Below are positions 9,856-20,689 of a DNA stretch of 39,571 bases, one piece after another; within the stretch, counting starts at the first letter, position 1, and every line of letters begins with the position of its first letter. The DNA lies in the NCBI GenBank assembly GCA_003427395.1, contig BFEA01000474.1:838182-877752 (forward strand), given 5' to 3'. Below the pieces are notes generated by a model. The model had not been told where the DNA came from, made no database searches, and saw nothing but the letters and a program-made list of their open reading frames with translations. The DNA is from Chara braunii (Eukaryota; Streptophyta; Charophyceae; Charales; Characeae). A program made the translations under genes and the position numbers.

Positions 9856-10795
9856 GGAAGAGGAGCCTACGGACAAAGTCACTGCTGCCAAGAAAAAGTT
9901 TAGATATCAAATTCCGATTCTAACCATGCCTAAGATCGACGACACCCTTAGCAAACTGTTAGGAAACATGGTGTCGGTGTCGTTTCAGACCATGTTGCAA
10001 GCCAGCCCCAGATTGCTCAAAGGCCTTAGCCAACTGTTGACTCGCCGGCGAGTAGAGATAGACGAGAATCCGGAACCACAAGAAGAGGAAAGGGAGGAGG
10101 AAGCTCCGTAGGAGGTCGCTAATCTTCAAAGGAGCCCTGGAGATTTGGAAGATTTAGAGAAGGCCTTTGCGGACTTCCGCCTGAGTTTGCCGGACCGTGA
10201 AGGCGGGGAAGTTATGAGGGCTCCACAAGGAACGAAGCTTAGTTTCCATGCGCTGCCCGTAGGGAAGTTAAAAGTGCAGATCGAGACACATCACACATAT
10301 GCTCTAGCAGACGGAGGTGCGAAAGTCACGCTCATAAGGAGAGATTTCACAACAGCTACCGGCTGTGTGGTTAACAAAGAAGTAATGGGGAGCATCCGAG
10401 GGGCCGGTGGCGAGATCCCATTTTTAGGATACGTCACCAAGTGTGCGGTCAAGGCAGGTGTACGGGAGTTGATCTGTGCATTCCAACGGATGACGGTATT
10501 AGACGAGATGGACCACGACATAATTATCGGGAGGCCTTGGTGCGCCAATGTAGAAATGATAGGGATGCACCTGCATGATGGCACGGTAACTGGCCGTGGG
10601 GAGCTCCTCCGACTCATCGGGATCAGAGGGGACCCTCCCAAAGGCAAGTTGGCTACATGGTCACCGACATTCGAGGATAGCGCCCGGAAGGGGGGTTTTG
10701 CGCGAATCATGATGGAAGGCATAAGAGAGAGGGTAGAAATTATGATTGAGGAGGCATTCAACAAAAAGGAATGGATCAAGATGAGCCTGCCTTAG
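9856..10795 (+). pseudogene. pol: pol: aspartic protease region
   Basis: The protease would cut Gag-Pol during particle maturation. The frame shared by 9803-10111 and 10112-10795 carries an acidic linker (PEPQEEEREEEAP), a TAG at 10109, then the protease. Its active-site motif is ALADGGAKVTLI with the Asp codon at 10310, a DGG variant of the usual D[ST]G. The downstream DHDIIIGRPWC matches the Ty3 signature with the hydrophobic stretch plus GRPW. The domain ends near TAG 10793. The Gly in place of Ser/Thr after the catalytic Asp occurs in some retroelement proteases, so loss of activity is not certain from it alone; the stops do make this copy inactive. Confidence 0.85.
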
Positions 10796-11322
10796 AAGAA
10801 GAGGAGGCAGGAGGACGAAATCTTAGGTGTCATGGTGGCGGAAAAGGGGTCAGAGGTTGAGCTTGGGGCCAGCCTGCCCAAGCGGAAAGAGGTGCGCATG
10901 GACGTACCGGAAACCGTGCTCGAGATTCCCGATTTATTACATCTCATCAAGGCTATCAGATACCACAAAGTAGGGGTGGACCCGGTGGCATTGGCCAAAT
11001 TCGAAGGAGAAGTGCAAAATGGATATTGTCTGAATGGAAAGATAGTCAGTATTCAACCACGGATCGTAGAGGCGACGAGGGTAATTCCGGCCGTTCACTT
11101 TTTAGGAGAAAGATCCCGGAAGGAAGTGTTCGAAAGTTCAAGCCAGTAGGGAAGAAAGCGAAGCCAGTCTCCATCCTGCTAGAGACATCTAAGGAAGAGG
11201 CTATGGAAAGGGAGGAAAAAAATTTTCAAGTATTTCGAGAGAGGCGAGCGATGGAAGGGCACCGGATACCGGATGAGGTGGCCGACAAGATGAAGATAGG
11301 GATAGAGGGGTTCTTAACAAAA
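10796..11322 (+). pseudogene. pol: pol: protease-RT linker, frameshifted
   Basis: After TAG 10793 the same frame reads through an acidic-basic linker with PETVLEIPDLLHLIKAIRYH to 11149. Coherent protein then continues in another frame (RKFKPVGKKAKPVSILLE, then a Glu/Lys-rich helix to FLTK) up to TAA 11323. The frame change therefore falls near 11120-11150. This is the usual place of a variable connector between protease and RT; no independent domain is recognised. Confidence 0.7.
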
Positions 11323-11325
11323 TAA

Positions 11326-12305
11326 GCAACCCTCCTGATCAAAAGGACGTGTCAGGAGTTTCACCTGACGTTTGTCTTTAATGATCATCAAAAGGGGCGG
11401 TTAGACGCGAAGCTTATCCCTCCGATCAGGATCTACACGGTAGAGCATGAATGTTGGAATGACAAGGGACCGGCCTATGAGTTCGGGATAGCAGGAGAAG
11501 TAACAGATCTTCTACGAGCAAAAATTGACTCCTTCGTTGCAGAGCCAACCGCGTCGCCATACGCAAATAGGTAGTTCGTCTTTCGGAAGCCCAACAAGAC
11601 GCTAAGGTGGATTCAAGACTTGCAAAAGTTGAATGCGGTAACCATTCGGGATGCCAGGTCACTACCACAAGCCGACTTGTTAGCCAGGTCTCACGCCAGC
11701 CGGTGCATTTATTCCCCGGTGGATGTGTACTCCGGGTACGATCAGCTCCCGCTGGATGTCCGAGACAGGCCATACACCTCAATGCACACCCCGTAGGCCA
11801 GTTGCAGATGCAGGTGACCCCTATGGGCTTTACAAACGCGGTAGCCGAGGCACAAAAAAAGATGCTCGCCGTAGTCGGGGATATGTTCCCGGAAAAGTGT
11901 GAACCTTACATCGACAACAACCCGATCAAAGGCGCCCAGGAGAAGGGCGAGACGGAGGTCCAGCCGGGAATTCGAAAATTTGTGTGGGATCATATGCAGG
12001 TCATTAAAGACTTGCTCCGCCGGTTTCTAGTATACAACATTACGGCTAGCGGACCAAAAAGTATTATGGTCGTACCGGAAGTAATCATACTTGGGTTCCG
12101 TTGTGGCGCATATGAAAGGAAGTTGGACCCGACAAAGACCGATAAGATATCGCAGTGGCCAACGCCCCTGCGCACGACGACGGAGGTAAGAGTATTCCTG
12201 GGCGTGGTCAGCTTTTGGAGGATTTTCATTAAAAATTTCGCCAGGATTGCCGAACCTATCCACGCCATGATCAGAGAAGAGGGAACCATGAATTGGACGG
12301 ATGAA
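11326..12305 (+). pseudogene. pol: pol: reverse transcriptase, catalytic residue changed
   Basis: Copies the element's RNA into DNA. Ty3 RT motifs in order: FVFRKPNKTLRWIQDLQKLN (after TAG 11572, probably from Trp TGG), SPVDVYSGYDQL (motif A with its Asp), TPMGFTNAVAEAQ (motif B), PYIDNN (motif C) and the connection VRVFLGVVSFWRIFIKNFAR. Motif C should be Y-x-D-D; here the second Asp is Asn (GAC to AAC), which abolishes catalysis in known RTs. The frame changes once near 11785-11795, within TSMHTP / HPVGQLQ. A TGA at 12306 ends this stretch, again where TGG is expected. Confidence 0.9.
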
Positions 12306-12779
12306 TGAGAAAGAGCCGTCCAAGCCCTCAAGGACATACTGACGTCAGAGCAAGTCACTTTGGCAGCCCCGTGCTTTAACAACGAGGTTGGACAACCGTT
12401 TATTCTAGAAACGGACGGAGGGCCCTTGGCCGTAGGAGGTGTCGTGATCCAAAAAGATGAGGGAGGTAAGGAGAAACCAATTAGGTTCGAAAGTAGAACC
12501 CTGAACTCAGCAGAACGACGATACTCGTTGTTCAAGAAGGAGGTCCTAGCCATTTTGCATTGCCTCAAGACCTTCCAGGCCTACCTATTTGGAAGGCGGT
12601 TCATCCTAAGGATCGATCCGACGAATGTCATAGGGGCTTTAAAGAATTACAATCCTATAGATTCAACGGTGGGGAGATGAGTAGGATTCATCTGGCAGTT
12701 CGATTACAAGATCGAACGAATTGCTGGAATCATAAACAAGGCCGATGGGCTAAGTCGGGTCTGCATCACACTCGAAGGG
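12306..12779 (+). pseudogene. pol: pol: RNase H domain
   Basis: Degrades the RNA strand of the RNA-DNA hybrid. It lies in the same frame as the end of RT. Visible acidic catalytic positions: ILETDGGPLAVGGVV (first Asp), KKEVLAILHCL (Glu), LRIDPTNVIGAL (Asp) and NKADGLSR (last Asp). Stops at 12306 and 12678 are both TGA; the second falls in TVGR / VGFIWQFDY, where Trp is expected. The length and the D-E-D-D order fit the Ty3 RNase H. Confidence 0.88.
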
Positions 12780-14468
12780 GTGGAGAATGCGGAGCCCATA
12801 GACGCATTCCTTGAATACGAAGGAGGAACTTTTTCGGTGGATAACAAAATGATGGGCGAAGAATGCGCGTCGGGAGAATTGTTGATCCGGACTTTGGAGA
12901 AGGGGGCACCTGCCGTAGTAGCAAAAAATAGAGAAGGGCCAGTCACCACTCGAGGACGCAAGGAGGAGAAAGATTCATGGGAAGCGATAGTAGGATCGAA
13001 GGAGGAATTAATAGCAATGGAGGTTGAGGGAGGCCTGGGAGCCGTGATGAGCCTAGTGGAGTCTTGGGAACGAAAAGAGTTGCAGTTGATGGTAAACCAG
13101 ATGCAGGAGAGAAAAAACGAGGACCAGGAAGGAAGAGAGTTTTTCTATGTTCAGATGTACGAAGGGATCTTTCGGGAGATTGGATTGTTGCTCGTAGGAA
13201 ACAAACAAACCATGGAAGTCAGTCTTAAAGCAAGGGAGGCAACCAAGAGGTACACCCTAAGGGGAGGCCATCTGTTCAGAAGGGAGGAAGGTGTTATGCC
13301 TAGAAGAGTTATATGCGGAAGGTCCAGTCATTTGGACGTGAACCAGGCAATGCACGACGGACTGACAAGGGGACATCGATCCTCCAAAGGGACCCTTGCT
13401 AAGATAACGCCTCTTTATTATTGGTCGGCCATGGCAGGGATGATCGCCACGTATTGTCAGACTTGTCTGATCTGTTAGGAACGGAGCTCGGCACACGTCT
13501 TCGGGCCACTTAGACCAACACGGGTGCTGGGGCCGGGACATTTGGTCCACCTTGACCTTGCAGTTATGCCTGTATCAGCGGATGTGTACAGGTATATCCT
13601 AAATGCGCGGGACAACTTGAGTGGGTTCGTGGAGGCTGTCGCTCTCAAGAAAAAGACGGGGAAAAGCGTAGCAAATTGGATAGAGGACTTCTACCTGAGG
13701 CATCCCTTCATCAGGAGGTTTATAGCAGACAATGGGACGGAATTTGTAAACCAAGAAGTGTTGGGAATGCTTAAAAGGCTCTGTGTACCGATCAAACTCA
13801 TCGAGCCACATCACCCGGAGGCCAATGCACCTGTGGAAAGGGGGCACCGGACATTAAAAAACACAATTGCGAAGCTCGCAACAGACAATCTGGGGAGTTG
13901 GCCTGGATATCTTAAGCAGGTTGTCTTCTAAGAAAACATGACACCTAAGAGGACAACGGGGTGTATTCCGGCGGAACTCTGGTATGGAAGGGGGATCGAT
14001 TTTCCCGTGGAGGCCTTGATACCAACTTGGAACAGGATAGATGACGACCCGTGTATGACCACGGAGGAATTGATTGAGGCACAATATCAACAAATCCTTA
14101 GAAACGAGGAGGCCATGGAGGACATTGTCAACCGGGTACTAGAGAGCAGAATGAGGGACAAGGCAAGGTGGGACCAGGTTAAGAACATCCGAAAGAAACC
14201 ACTTCAGGTGGGAGAGACAGTATTGGTAAGGAACTCGGCATTAGAAAGTACTTAGTCTGGGCAACAGGGAAGGAGGTTCATAGGCCCCTACCGGGTCGCC
14301 AAGCGGGTGGGACTGAACACCTTCGAACTGGAAGATTTGGATGGAACTGGATTGAAAGGACCCTTCCCAGGACAACGATTGGTCAGGTTTCTAAGTCGGG
14401 ACCCAGTGGAACAATGGCTTGAGGAGGCCGAGGATAAGGAAACTGAGGGGTTACAAGCTAGGGACTGA
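12780..14468 (+). pseudogene. pol: pol: integrase (HHCC, DD35E, C-terminal GPY-type)
   Basis: Inserts the cDNA into host DNA. It stays in the RNase H frame. A Glu-rich connector is followed by a zinc-binding region with MHDGLTRGH and CQTCLIC (TAG 13476 right after it, where family members have Gln). The catalytic core has HLDLAV (Asp codon 13554), IADNGTEF (Asp 13728) and PVERGHRTL (Glu 13836), with exactly 35 residues between the last two. Stops follow at 13929 and 14253. The C-terminal FIGPYRVAKRVGLNTFELED resembles the GPY/F module. The frame ends at TGA 14466 after an acidic tail. No chromodomain is recognisable, so the targeting mode is unknown. Confidence 0.9.
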
Positions 14469-14813
14469 CAGCGGTCTTGCCCACACTATGGTTTTGTCTC
14501 TGACTGCGGCTGTGGGACCGTCATTTTTTGGGGGGATGGGCAATGTTTTGGACTGACTGAAGTGGGAGGGCAGGATGTCTGGGGACTTTGTGATAACGGG
14601 TTTTGTGGGACGATGGGAAAGATTGTCGGGAGCATTTTATCATAGTTCTTGATGGGGGGAAAATGAGATCATTACAAATGGGGCATTTGCATGAGAGGGG
14701 AGTGTATAATAGTGGCCTGATGCGAAGGGTACTGGGAGCATTCCGAGGATAAGGAAAATGAGGGGTGTTGTTCTGTTATACAGGGTCAGGAAAAAAACTT
14801 TGGAAAAACAAAA
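14469..14813 (+). other. Spacer after pol
   Basis: 345 bp without an ORF. It has G-runs (TTTTTTGGGGGGATGGG near 14523-14540, GATGGGGGGAAAATGAG near 14652-14668) that resemble polypurine tracts. No TG-starting LTR copy follows, so they are not taken as the PPT. Confidence 0.45.
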
Positions 14814-15812
14814 ATGAAATTCGGCAACGAGAATAACAGCGGGGCGATCAATAGGCCTACCGAAGGAGGAGGAGCGGGACCAAGTCGGGAGCGAGGGACT
14901 GCAAAGAGAAAATTGTATATAGGGTACATGTCAAAGCATGTAGTAGGCAGGGGAGTGAGAAAGCGCGTGTGCAGCGGACCTTCGCCCCTCCGGGAGGGAG
15001 AAGGTATATATATCTCATCCGGAAGTGAAAGTGAGGAAGGAAGGGCGAGTGTGGGAGGAAGGGCTAAGGCCTCTGACGAGAAAGGGGCTGAGAGATGCGA
15101 GCAGCGTGAGTCTTGGCATAGGAAGAGCGAGGGGAGACAGGATATGTGCGACGGGCACGAAGATGGGGAGGGGAGAAGGGAAAACCTGCATGAAGAGCGG
15201 AGCGGTTATGACAGTTGTGAAGGAAGATACCAGGACTTTGAGGAGGGATATGGGAGGAGGATAGGGACTCCCTATAACTTGGATCCAAAAAACTTCAAAG
15301 GTGAGTTCAGCCCCATACAGACTGAAGAAGAGGTGAATGAGGAGGAAGAAGTACAAGAGGTCATATAGATTAGCAGTGACGACGGGAGGGATGAGATCTC
15401 AAGACCTAGATAAGAGAGGCGGCCCCCAATGCGTCAGCCACGCGAACGAGCCTTCAGATGGGAGGATGAGTTTGGGCCGACCCCCAGTCATTGGTTTCAA
15501 CAATGGCTCACTGTAATCAAGCATGATTGGATCATCAAGACTAGAGAACTCGCGGAGGCAGGAGTGGCGGCCACGCCTTTGGATTGTTACAGTGAGATGG
15601 AATTGCAAGAAATTGCGAAAAAAAAAAGAAAAATTATGGCCTCTAGCCTGGGGGTTAAACGACCAGCAGAAAGACAGGATGGGCAAGAGACCGAGCGAGT
15701 TGAGGCACATAACAACAGTAAGGATTATATATTATCAGCGTTGAACAAGAATTGTGCTTTCCTTTTGCAAATATGGGATAACAGAGTTTGTATAGTACGA
15801 GTAAGCTTGTGA
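14814..15812 (+). pseudogene. Accessory ORF after pol, acidic and serine-rich
   Basis: ATG 14814 opens a frame that runs to TGA 15810 with stops only at 15366 (TAG) and 15411 (TAA); it is the same frame as the end of pol. No family is recognised. The N-terminus is basic (AKRKLYIGYMSKHVVGRGVR), followed by IYISSGSESEE (about residues 65-75), a long R/E/G/D-rich low-complexity part, PYNLDPKNFKGEFSP, and VQEVI-stop-ISSDDG across the TAG. The last third has RWEDEFGPTPSHWFQQWLTV and a basic stretch KKKRKIMASS that could be a nuclear localisation signal. Two hydrophobic-then-Ser-acidic segments look like SUMO-interaction motifs. Position and frame suggest a third structural or regulatory gene of the element; the function is unknown. 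Confidence 0.5.
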
Positions 15813-16429
15813 GGAATGAGGGATAAAAGGACTAGCTAAGACTGTGTCACAATGAGTTAGAAGATAGCATTTTTAGGCCACATTCTGGATGAGCTACCTT
15901 CGAAAGAGTGTATGCAAGACAATGACACGGGGTAGAGGATGAGACTGGTTGGAAAGGGTGTATTGTGAACTTTTGATGAAATGAGGATTGTGCCTTTGAT
16001 AAGAAACTGTGAGTGCATATGGACGAGCAAAGCAAGGCATTAAATGATTGGTCGAGTACAAGAGAGGTTAGGGAGCCTATGGGTTAAGGGGTGTGAAGAA
16101 CACTCCTTTCCTAAGAGCCTAATCCAACCGAGTCGTGAATGAATCTGAAAATAACCAAGAGCTGAGAGACCAGAAAGAGTGAAAATAAATGGGGTGCCCC
16201 AGCCTTTTGCTATGGTTGAACGGCCGGGTGGGCTAGTGATGCTTGGGGTTGTGAGCCTCAATTCGAGCAACTAGACGCCAAGTCGGATGTTTGCATAGAC
16301 AGTAAATAATATTGAGAAATGGACAAAGGAAACCGCACACATAAAATTGCAAGAGATGATCATCTTCTAACCCCCGAGACAAAAATGGGATCCGTGTCCT
16401 CGAGGCCCACCCCCTCGGGCGCTAACATT
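15813..16429 (+). other. 3' noncoding region, no gene seen
   Basis: About 0.6 kb with stop codons in all frames. Nothing recognised apart from mild purine bias on the + strand. Confidence 0.4.
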
Positions 16430-16628
16430 GAGAATGGAAAGGAATAGCCCCAACCAGGCTGTTCGACTTGAGAATGGAAAGGAATGACCCTAACCAGGCT
16501 GTTCGACTTGATAATGGAAAGGAATGACCCTAACCAGGCTGTTCGACTTGAGAATGGAAAGGAATGGCCCTAACTAGGCTGTTCGATTTGAGAATGGAAA
16601 AGAATGACCCTAACCAGGTTGTTCGAAA
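16430..16628 (+). repeat. 40-bp tandem array
   Basis: GAGAATGGAAAGGAAT starts at 16430, 16470, 16510, 16550 and 16590, an exact 40-bp period. Each unit also contains CCTAACCAGGCTGTTCGACTT with one to four changes. There are five units, the last running into GTTCGAAAATGG. Confidence 0.95.
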
Positions 16629-18094
16629 ATGGCCCCTGACAAGGGTCATTTCTTTTGAAATAGGCACTGGGGTCCCCTGCATGACTGATTGAGAAAGGTT
16701 GATTGAGAATGAGCTGGAATGAGCAATGTGAAATGGAAAAGGCCGATGGATCGGTCATTGAAATGGCCATGAGGATGGATGAAAGAGAATGATGCCTTTA
16801 AAAGAGAAGGGCAGGATAAAGAAGGTCGAGCCTTAAGTCGAGGAGGGCATAGACCGTTGGGACGGTCATAAGGAATGGACATTGGGGAATGTGAAAATTG
16901 AGGATTGAAGGTAGGCCGACGGGTCGTCCTTGGAAGATGGCTATTGAAAAAAAAAAGCGACCGTCAGAGCGGTCACAAGGGGTGACCTTGTTGATGAGAG
17001 GTTATCGGACCAGCCATGAGAATCAGCCGTGAGAAAGAACTGGAAACAATATTGGATTCAATGTCTGAGAATTGGATATTGCATTGCATATTCAGGGGAC
17101 CCTAGGCGATTTGAGGAAAGGTTGTCGGGCCGACCATGGAAATGACAAGAGATTGAGTTTCTCTTTTTTTCTATTCTCAGGTCTCAACACGAGGGGGATA
17201 GCGATGCATGCACCGCGACCCAGGACCTCTACCCGTCAAGGGAAAAGTCTCATCGTGACCTATTCCTCATAAGGGAGAATAAGGGTTGAAGGATCAAGCC
17301 ATCGTTCTCCTTGATCAATGCTCGTCTTCCGGAACTACCTTCGACAACGAGCTTTAGTCAGAGAGTTCAAACTGCGCCTCATATTGAGAACCTAAACGTC
17401 AAGGGCGTGGAGCTTAACGGGCGAGAGAGTCATTCTCCTCCTAAGTCTCATTTTCACTCCCCAACCACACGTCATACCGTAGAGGGGTGGCGTGGCCGTT
17501 TGGGATGGACCAAGGCTGCTCGCATTAAGTTGAGCGGCACTGTCTAAAGGGAGGGGTCGGGCGGGATACCGGGTGGAAGCCGCAACCACCACAGGGCGAG
17601 TGACACCGCCCTGCCGGATCATTACAACCGTTCCGGTACTAACCGCGAGGTCTTCGTTACTGCACTCGCAGACTAATAGAGAGCTCCAACTCTCTTGAAA
17701 GGAAAAGGCCGGATCGAAGAAAATACCACTTGGGAGGAACGATTCGCGAGGGGGCCACCTGTGGTATGATGGGGTCCTGGGAGGCGTGGACTGAACCCGC
17801 TTAACAGATGCGAGGAGACACCTCAATGATTATGCCCATCTCCAGAGAAGTGGCCGTCGGACTAGAGTAGAGGATGAGGTGAGTTATCAGCGGGGGAGGA
17901 CTGGTCACCCTTCCTTTTTGAGGTTGATGGGCCGACATCCGTCTACTCAGTTGGCAGGGCAAGGTCTGCGTACCTCCAAGTGAGAACCAGTCGTGCGATG
18001 GGAACATCGCATTTTAAGTGGGGGGAAGGTGTGTCGTCTACCAATGAAAAAGCGTGCAAAAGATAAATTTACCATGAGCTCGAGAAAAGAAATT
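16629..18094 (+). other. 3' noncoding region with small hairpins, no gene seen
   Basis: Short GACCG / CGGTC stems recur, for example GACCGT-TGGG-ACGGTC at 16852-16867 and GACCG-TCAGAG-CGGTC near 16959-16974, often followed by AAGG. The stretch 17290-17950 is less purine-biased and richer in C, unlike its surroundings, and might be an older insertion. Both-strand ORFs here (up to 144 codons) show no family resemblance. Confidence 0.4.
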
Positions 18095-18480
18095 GTGTAA
18101 TTGACTTTCCGTGGGCTTGAGAAAAGGTCTGGCAAGATGTACACGAGAAAAAATAAATTGTGTAATTGACTTTGTGTGGGCTTGAGAAAAGGCCTGACAA
18201 AATGTCCAGAAGAGAAATGTACGAGTAATTGACTTTACGTGGGCTTGAGAAACGCCTGGCAAGGTGTCCAGAAGAGAAATGTATGAGTAATTGACTTTGC
18301 GTAGGCTTGAGAAAGGCCTCGCAAGATGTCCAGAAGAGAAAGGCATGTGTAATTGACTTTGCGTGGGCTTGAGAAAGGTCTGGCAAGATTTCCAGAAGAG
18401 AGGCATGTGTAATTAACCTTGTGTGGGCTTTAGAAAGGTCTAACAAGATGTCCAGAAGAAAGATGCATATGAAATGGACT
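18095..18480 (+). repeat. 60-65-bp tandem array
   Basis: TAATTGACTT (once TAATTAACCT) occurs at 18098, 18163, 18226, 18288, 18350 and 18410. Each is followed by G-GTGGGCTTGAGAAA, GGCAAGATGTCCAGAAGAG. Periods are 65, 63, 62, 62 and 60. There are about six and a half units; antisense ORFs across it are periodic translations of the repeat. Confidence 0.93.
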
Positions 18481-18822
18481 GGGTAACATGCATGTAAAAT
18501 TGATTGAGCTCGAGTACAAGAGCGGTCGAATGAGGGAGATATGCATGTGAAAAAGGCAGGACTAGAGAAAGGCCGGGCAGAATGGCCTGAAAGAAATACA
18601 TGTGAATTTGGTTGAGCTTGAGATTGAGGAAAGGGTGACGGGAAGCATGGATTGCACGGGCCGAAGAGCCGAGTAGAAGAGGCACTAAGGGTGACGGAAG
18701 CCGGAAAAAAAACCTGGTTGGCATAGGATGGGAGGAGGATTAGCCAAAGGGGCGCCAGGGATGACAAGGCTCGGGGGAGAAGCAGGGGCAGCGAGAAGAG
18801 GAGAGTGGAAAAAAGGGATCTG

Positions 18823-19020
18823 ATGTTCTAAGAGTGATGAACGAGACGAAAGGGTTCTGATGTTTTAAAAGTGATGAATGACACGAAAGGAGATTTAATG
18901 CTATGAGGGTGATGAATGAGACGAAAGGAGATTGATGCTCTGAGGATGATGAATGAGGCAAAAGGGGTCAGATAATCTGAGATTGATGCTCTGAGGATGA
19001 TGAATGAGCGTGATAAATGA
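18823..19020 (+). repeat. Degenerate ~38-bp tandem array
   Basis: The segment GTGATGAACGAGACGAAAGG recurs as GTGATGAATGACACGAAAGG, GTGATGAATGAGACGAAAGG and GATGATGAATGAGGCAAAAG, joined by TTCTGATGTT or TTGATGCTCTGAG. There are about five units with irregular spacing of 35-50 bp. Confidence 0.8.
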
Positions 19021-19824
19021 GACATGAGACGCTTGAAGGACAAAAAGAGCTTGACCCTACATACCTCCCCCCGCTCCAAGGCCGGAGACTAAAAGAAACC
19101 CGAGAAAGGAACGAGAAAAGACAAAACGGACCCTGGCAAACTAACCACCTATAACATCCCATCCTCCTCTCTCATCCATCCCTCCAAACCCCTACTGACA
19201 GAAGATTGGCGCGCGATGATGACATCGTGAATGAGTGGGGAGAATGTGTCGGGACTGGTGGGTCCCGAATAACATCCCGCCACTCAAGAGACTGTATATA
19301 GCCAGATTGTGCACGACAAAGAAATCTGGAGTAAGGAAGTAAGAGAGAAAAAAAAAACAAAGGATTAGGCCGCCGGAAGGAATGGTGCCTTGGGTTGAGA
19401 ACCGTCGGGGGAAAAGACCAGCGACGACAAGCGAGTAAGCGCGAGGACAGGGACATATAGAACATAGCATGAGGCCAGGTGGGCCGTTGGAATTCAGCAA
19501 GACTAAGGCCAAGGGGCCATTGACCCGGCAGACATGACACGACAGCGACAAAAGAATGAGGAAGCCGGGAGGTGGACGGCCCCGGAGGCCGTGGGACACT
19601 AGAGAATAAGGGCCCAACATGAGGGTCACCTACGACAATTAACGGGAGCCTCGGGTTGGAGGCCCGCGGCCAGAGAAAAATAACGCACGCAAGGCACAAG
19701 GAAAAGCAATGGAGAGGGGTCACCATAGGGCGGTAGATGCCCAAAGAACGTGGGACACATTGAGGAAAGGTACCGGAAACCACGCGAGACTAAGTGAAAA
19801 TAATGGTATCCGGAAAAAATATGG

Positions 19825-19935
19825 CGGGGACCACCGGCGGGACTGAGTGTCGGGGACCACCGGCAGGACTAAGTGTCGGGGACCGCCGGCGGGACTAAGT
19901 GTCGGGGGCCACCGACAGGACGAGTGGCGGGGACA
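19825..19935 (+). repeat. 26-bp tandem array
   Basis: CGGGGACCACCGGCGGGACT-type units start at 19825, 19851, 19877 and 19903, an exact 26-bp period. A partial unit begins near 19928. Units join through GAGTGT or AAGTGT. Confidence 0.93.
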
Positions 19936-19998
19936 TACGAAGGTCTCAAGAGGAAACGGCGGCACCGCATGAGAGAAAAATAATTAAGACAAGGTGCA

Positions 19999-20022
19999 CC
20001 GTCAAGATCGAGATCTTGACGG
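19999..20022. other. Perfect 11-bp hairpin
   Basis: CCGTCAAGATC-GA-GATCTTGACGG is a perfect inverted repeat. It is followed by GGCCAAAAATATTAGCA. A degenerate version, also followed by AAAAATATTAGCACCACTAG, lies at about 21410-21450 inside the right LTR, and another at about 27770. Confidence 0.85.
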
Positions 20023-20261
20023 CCAAAAATATTAGCATAGCAAATGGGAAGGCCGAAAGAAAAAAAAAAAGTAAAGAAACTTGAAGTGGGAGGCATGGGA
20101 GCAATCCGAAAAATCTCGGATCAGCCTCCCCTAAGAAAATAGAGTTAAAAGAGACCCCATGAAAAAAATAGGCCTCCGGGAGAAAATCGAAGTAGGAGGG
20201 GCCACTATGGGAGAAAAATAGAGGAAAAAGGAAGCTCCCATAGGCATGAGAAGACCATTAT

Positions 20262-20287
20262 TGCAGTCCGAGTTGCAACGGACTGCA
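20262..20287. other. Recurrent 9-bp hairpin
   Basis: TGCAGTCCG-AGTTGCAA-CGGACTGCA is a perfect stem. Related forms lie near 20834-20858 (imperfect), at 20995-21018 (GCAGTCC / GGACTGC) and, weaker, near 21695 and 27870. Repeated retention of the pairing suggests a structural element, not chance. Confidence 0.7.
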
Positions 20288-20444
20288 CCTTGGGCATAGG
20301 AAGGGCCGAAACTAAGAGGAAGGGGCTAAAAAAGGGCCTTAACGGTCACTTGACACTTGGCGTGCTAGAAAAAAGAAAGAAAAAAAAAAATGTGAGAGAA
20401 TAAGACAAAAAGAGTGAGAGGGAGTGAGTGAGTGAGTTGGCCGT

Positions 20445-20486
20445 CAGTAGGGACTGCCACAAGTAGGGACTGACAAGTCCCTACTG
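20445..20486. other. Inverted repeat around CAGTAGGGACT
   Basis: CAGTAGGGACT (20445-20455) and AGTCCCTACTG (20476-20486) form an 11-bp stem. A third direct copy, AAGTAGGGACTG, lies in the loop. A shorter equivalent, CAGTAGGGAC-TTCAAG-GTCCCAACTG, occurs near 21900 in the right LTR. Confidence 0.8.
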
Positions 20487-20689
20487 TCCAAGAAAAGAGG
20501 AAAAAGAAAAGAAAAAAAAAAAGAAAAAAAAAGAGAAAAGAGCATTAACGGTAAAAAACGACCACTTGGGGAGATACATCCGTGACCAGATTCATTCTGG
20601 AATATGGCGGTTGCAAAGGACTTTGATTTTATTTGATTTTACAGAGAAAATCAAAGAAAATCAAAACCTCATGACACCAGAAAATAACG

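Noticed and set aside
14520-14670. G-rich tracts after pol as the polypurine tract
   Set aside because: No LTR copy begins after them; the tract at 21169-21178 directly abuts the LTR start.
19172-19783. 203-codon antisense ORF
   Set aside because: No family resemblance, opposite to the purine skew, and no conserved counterpart in the window.
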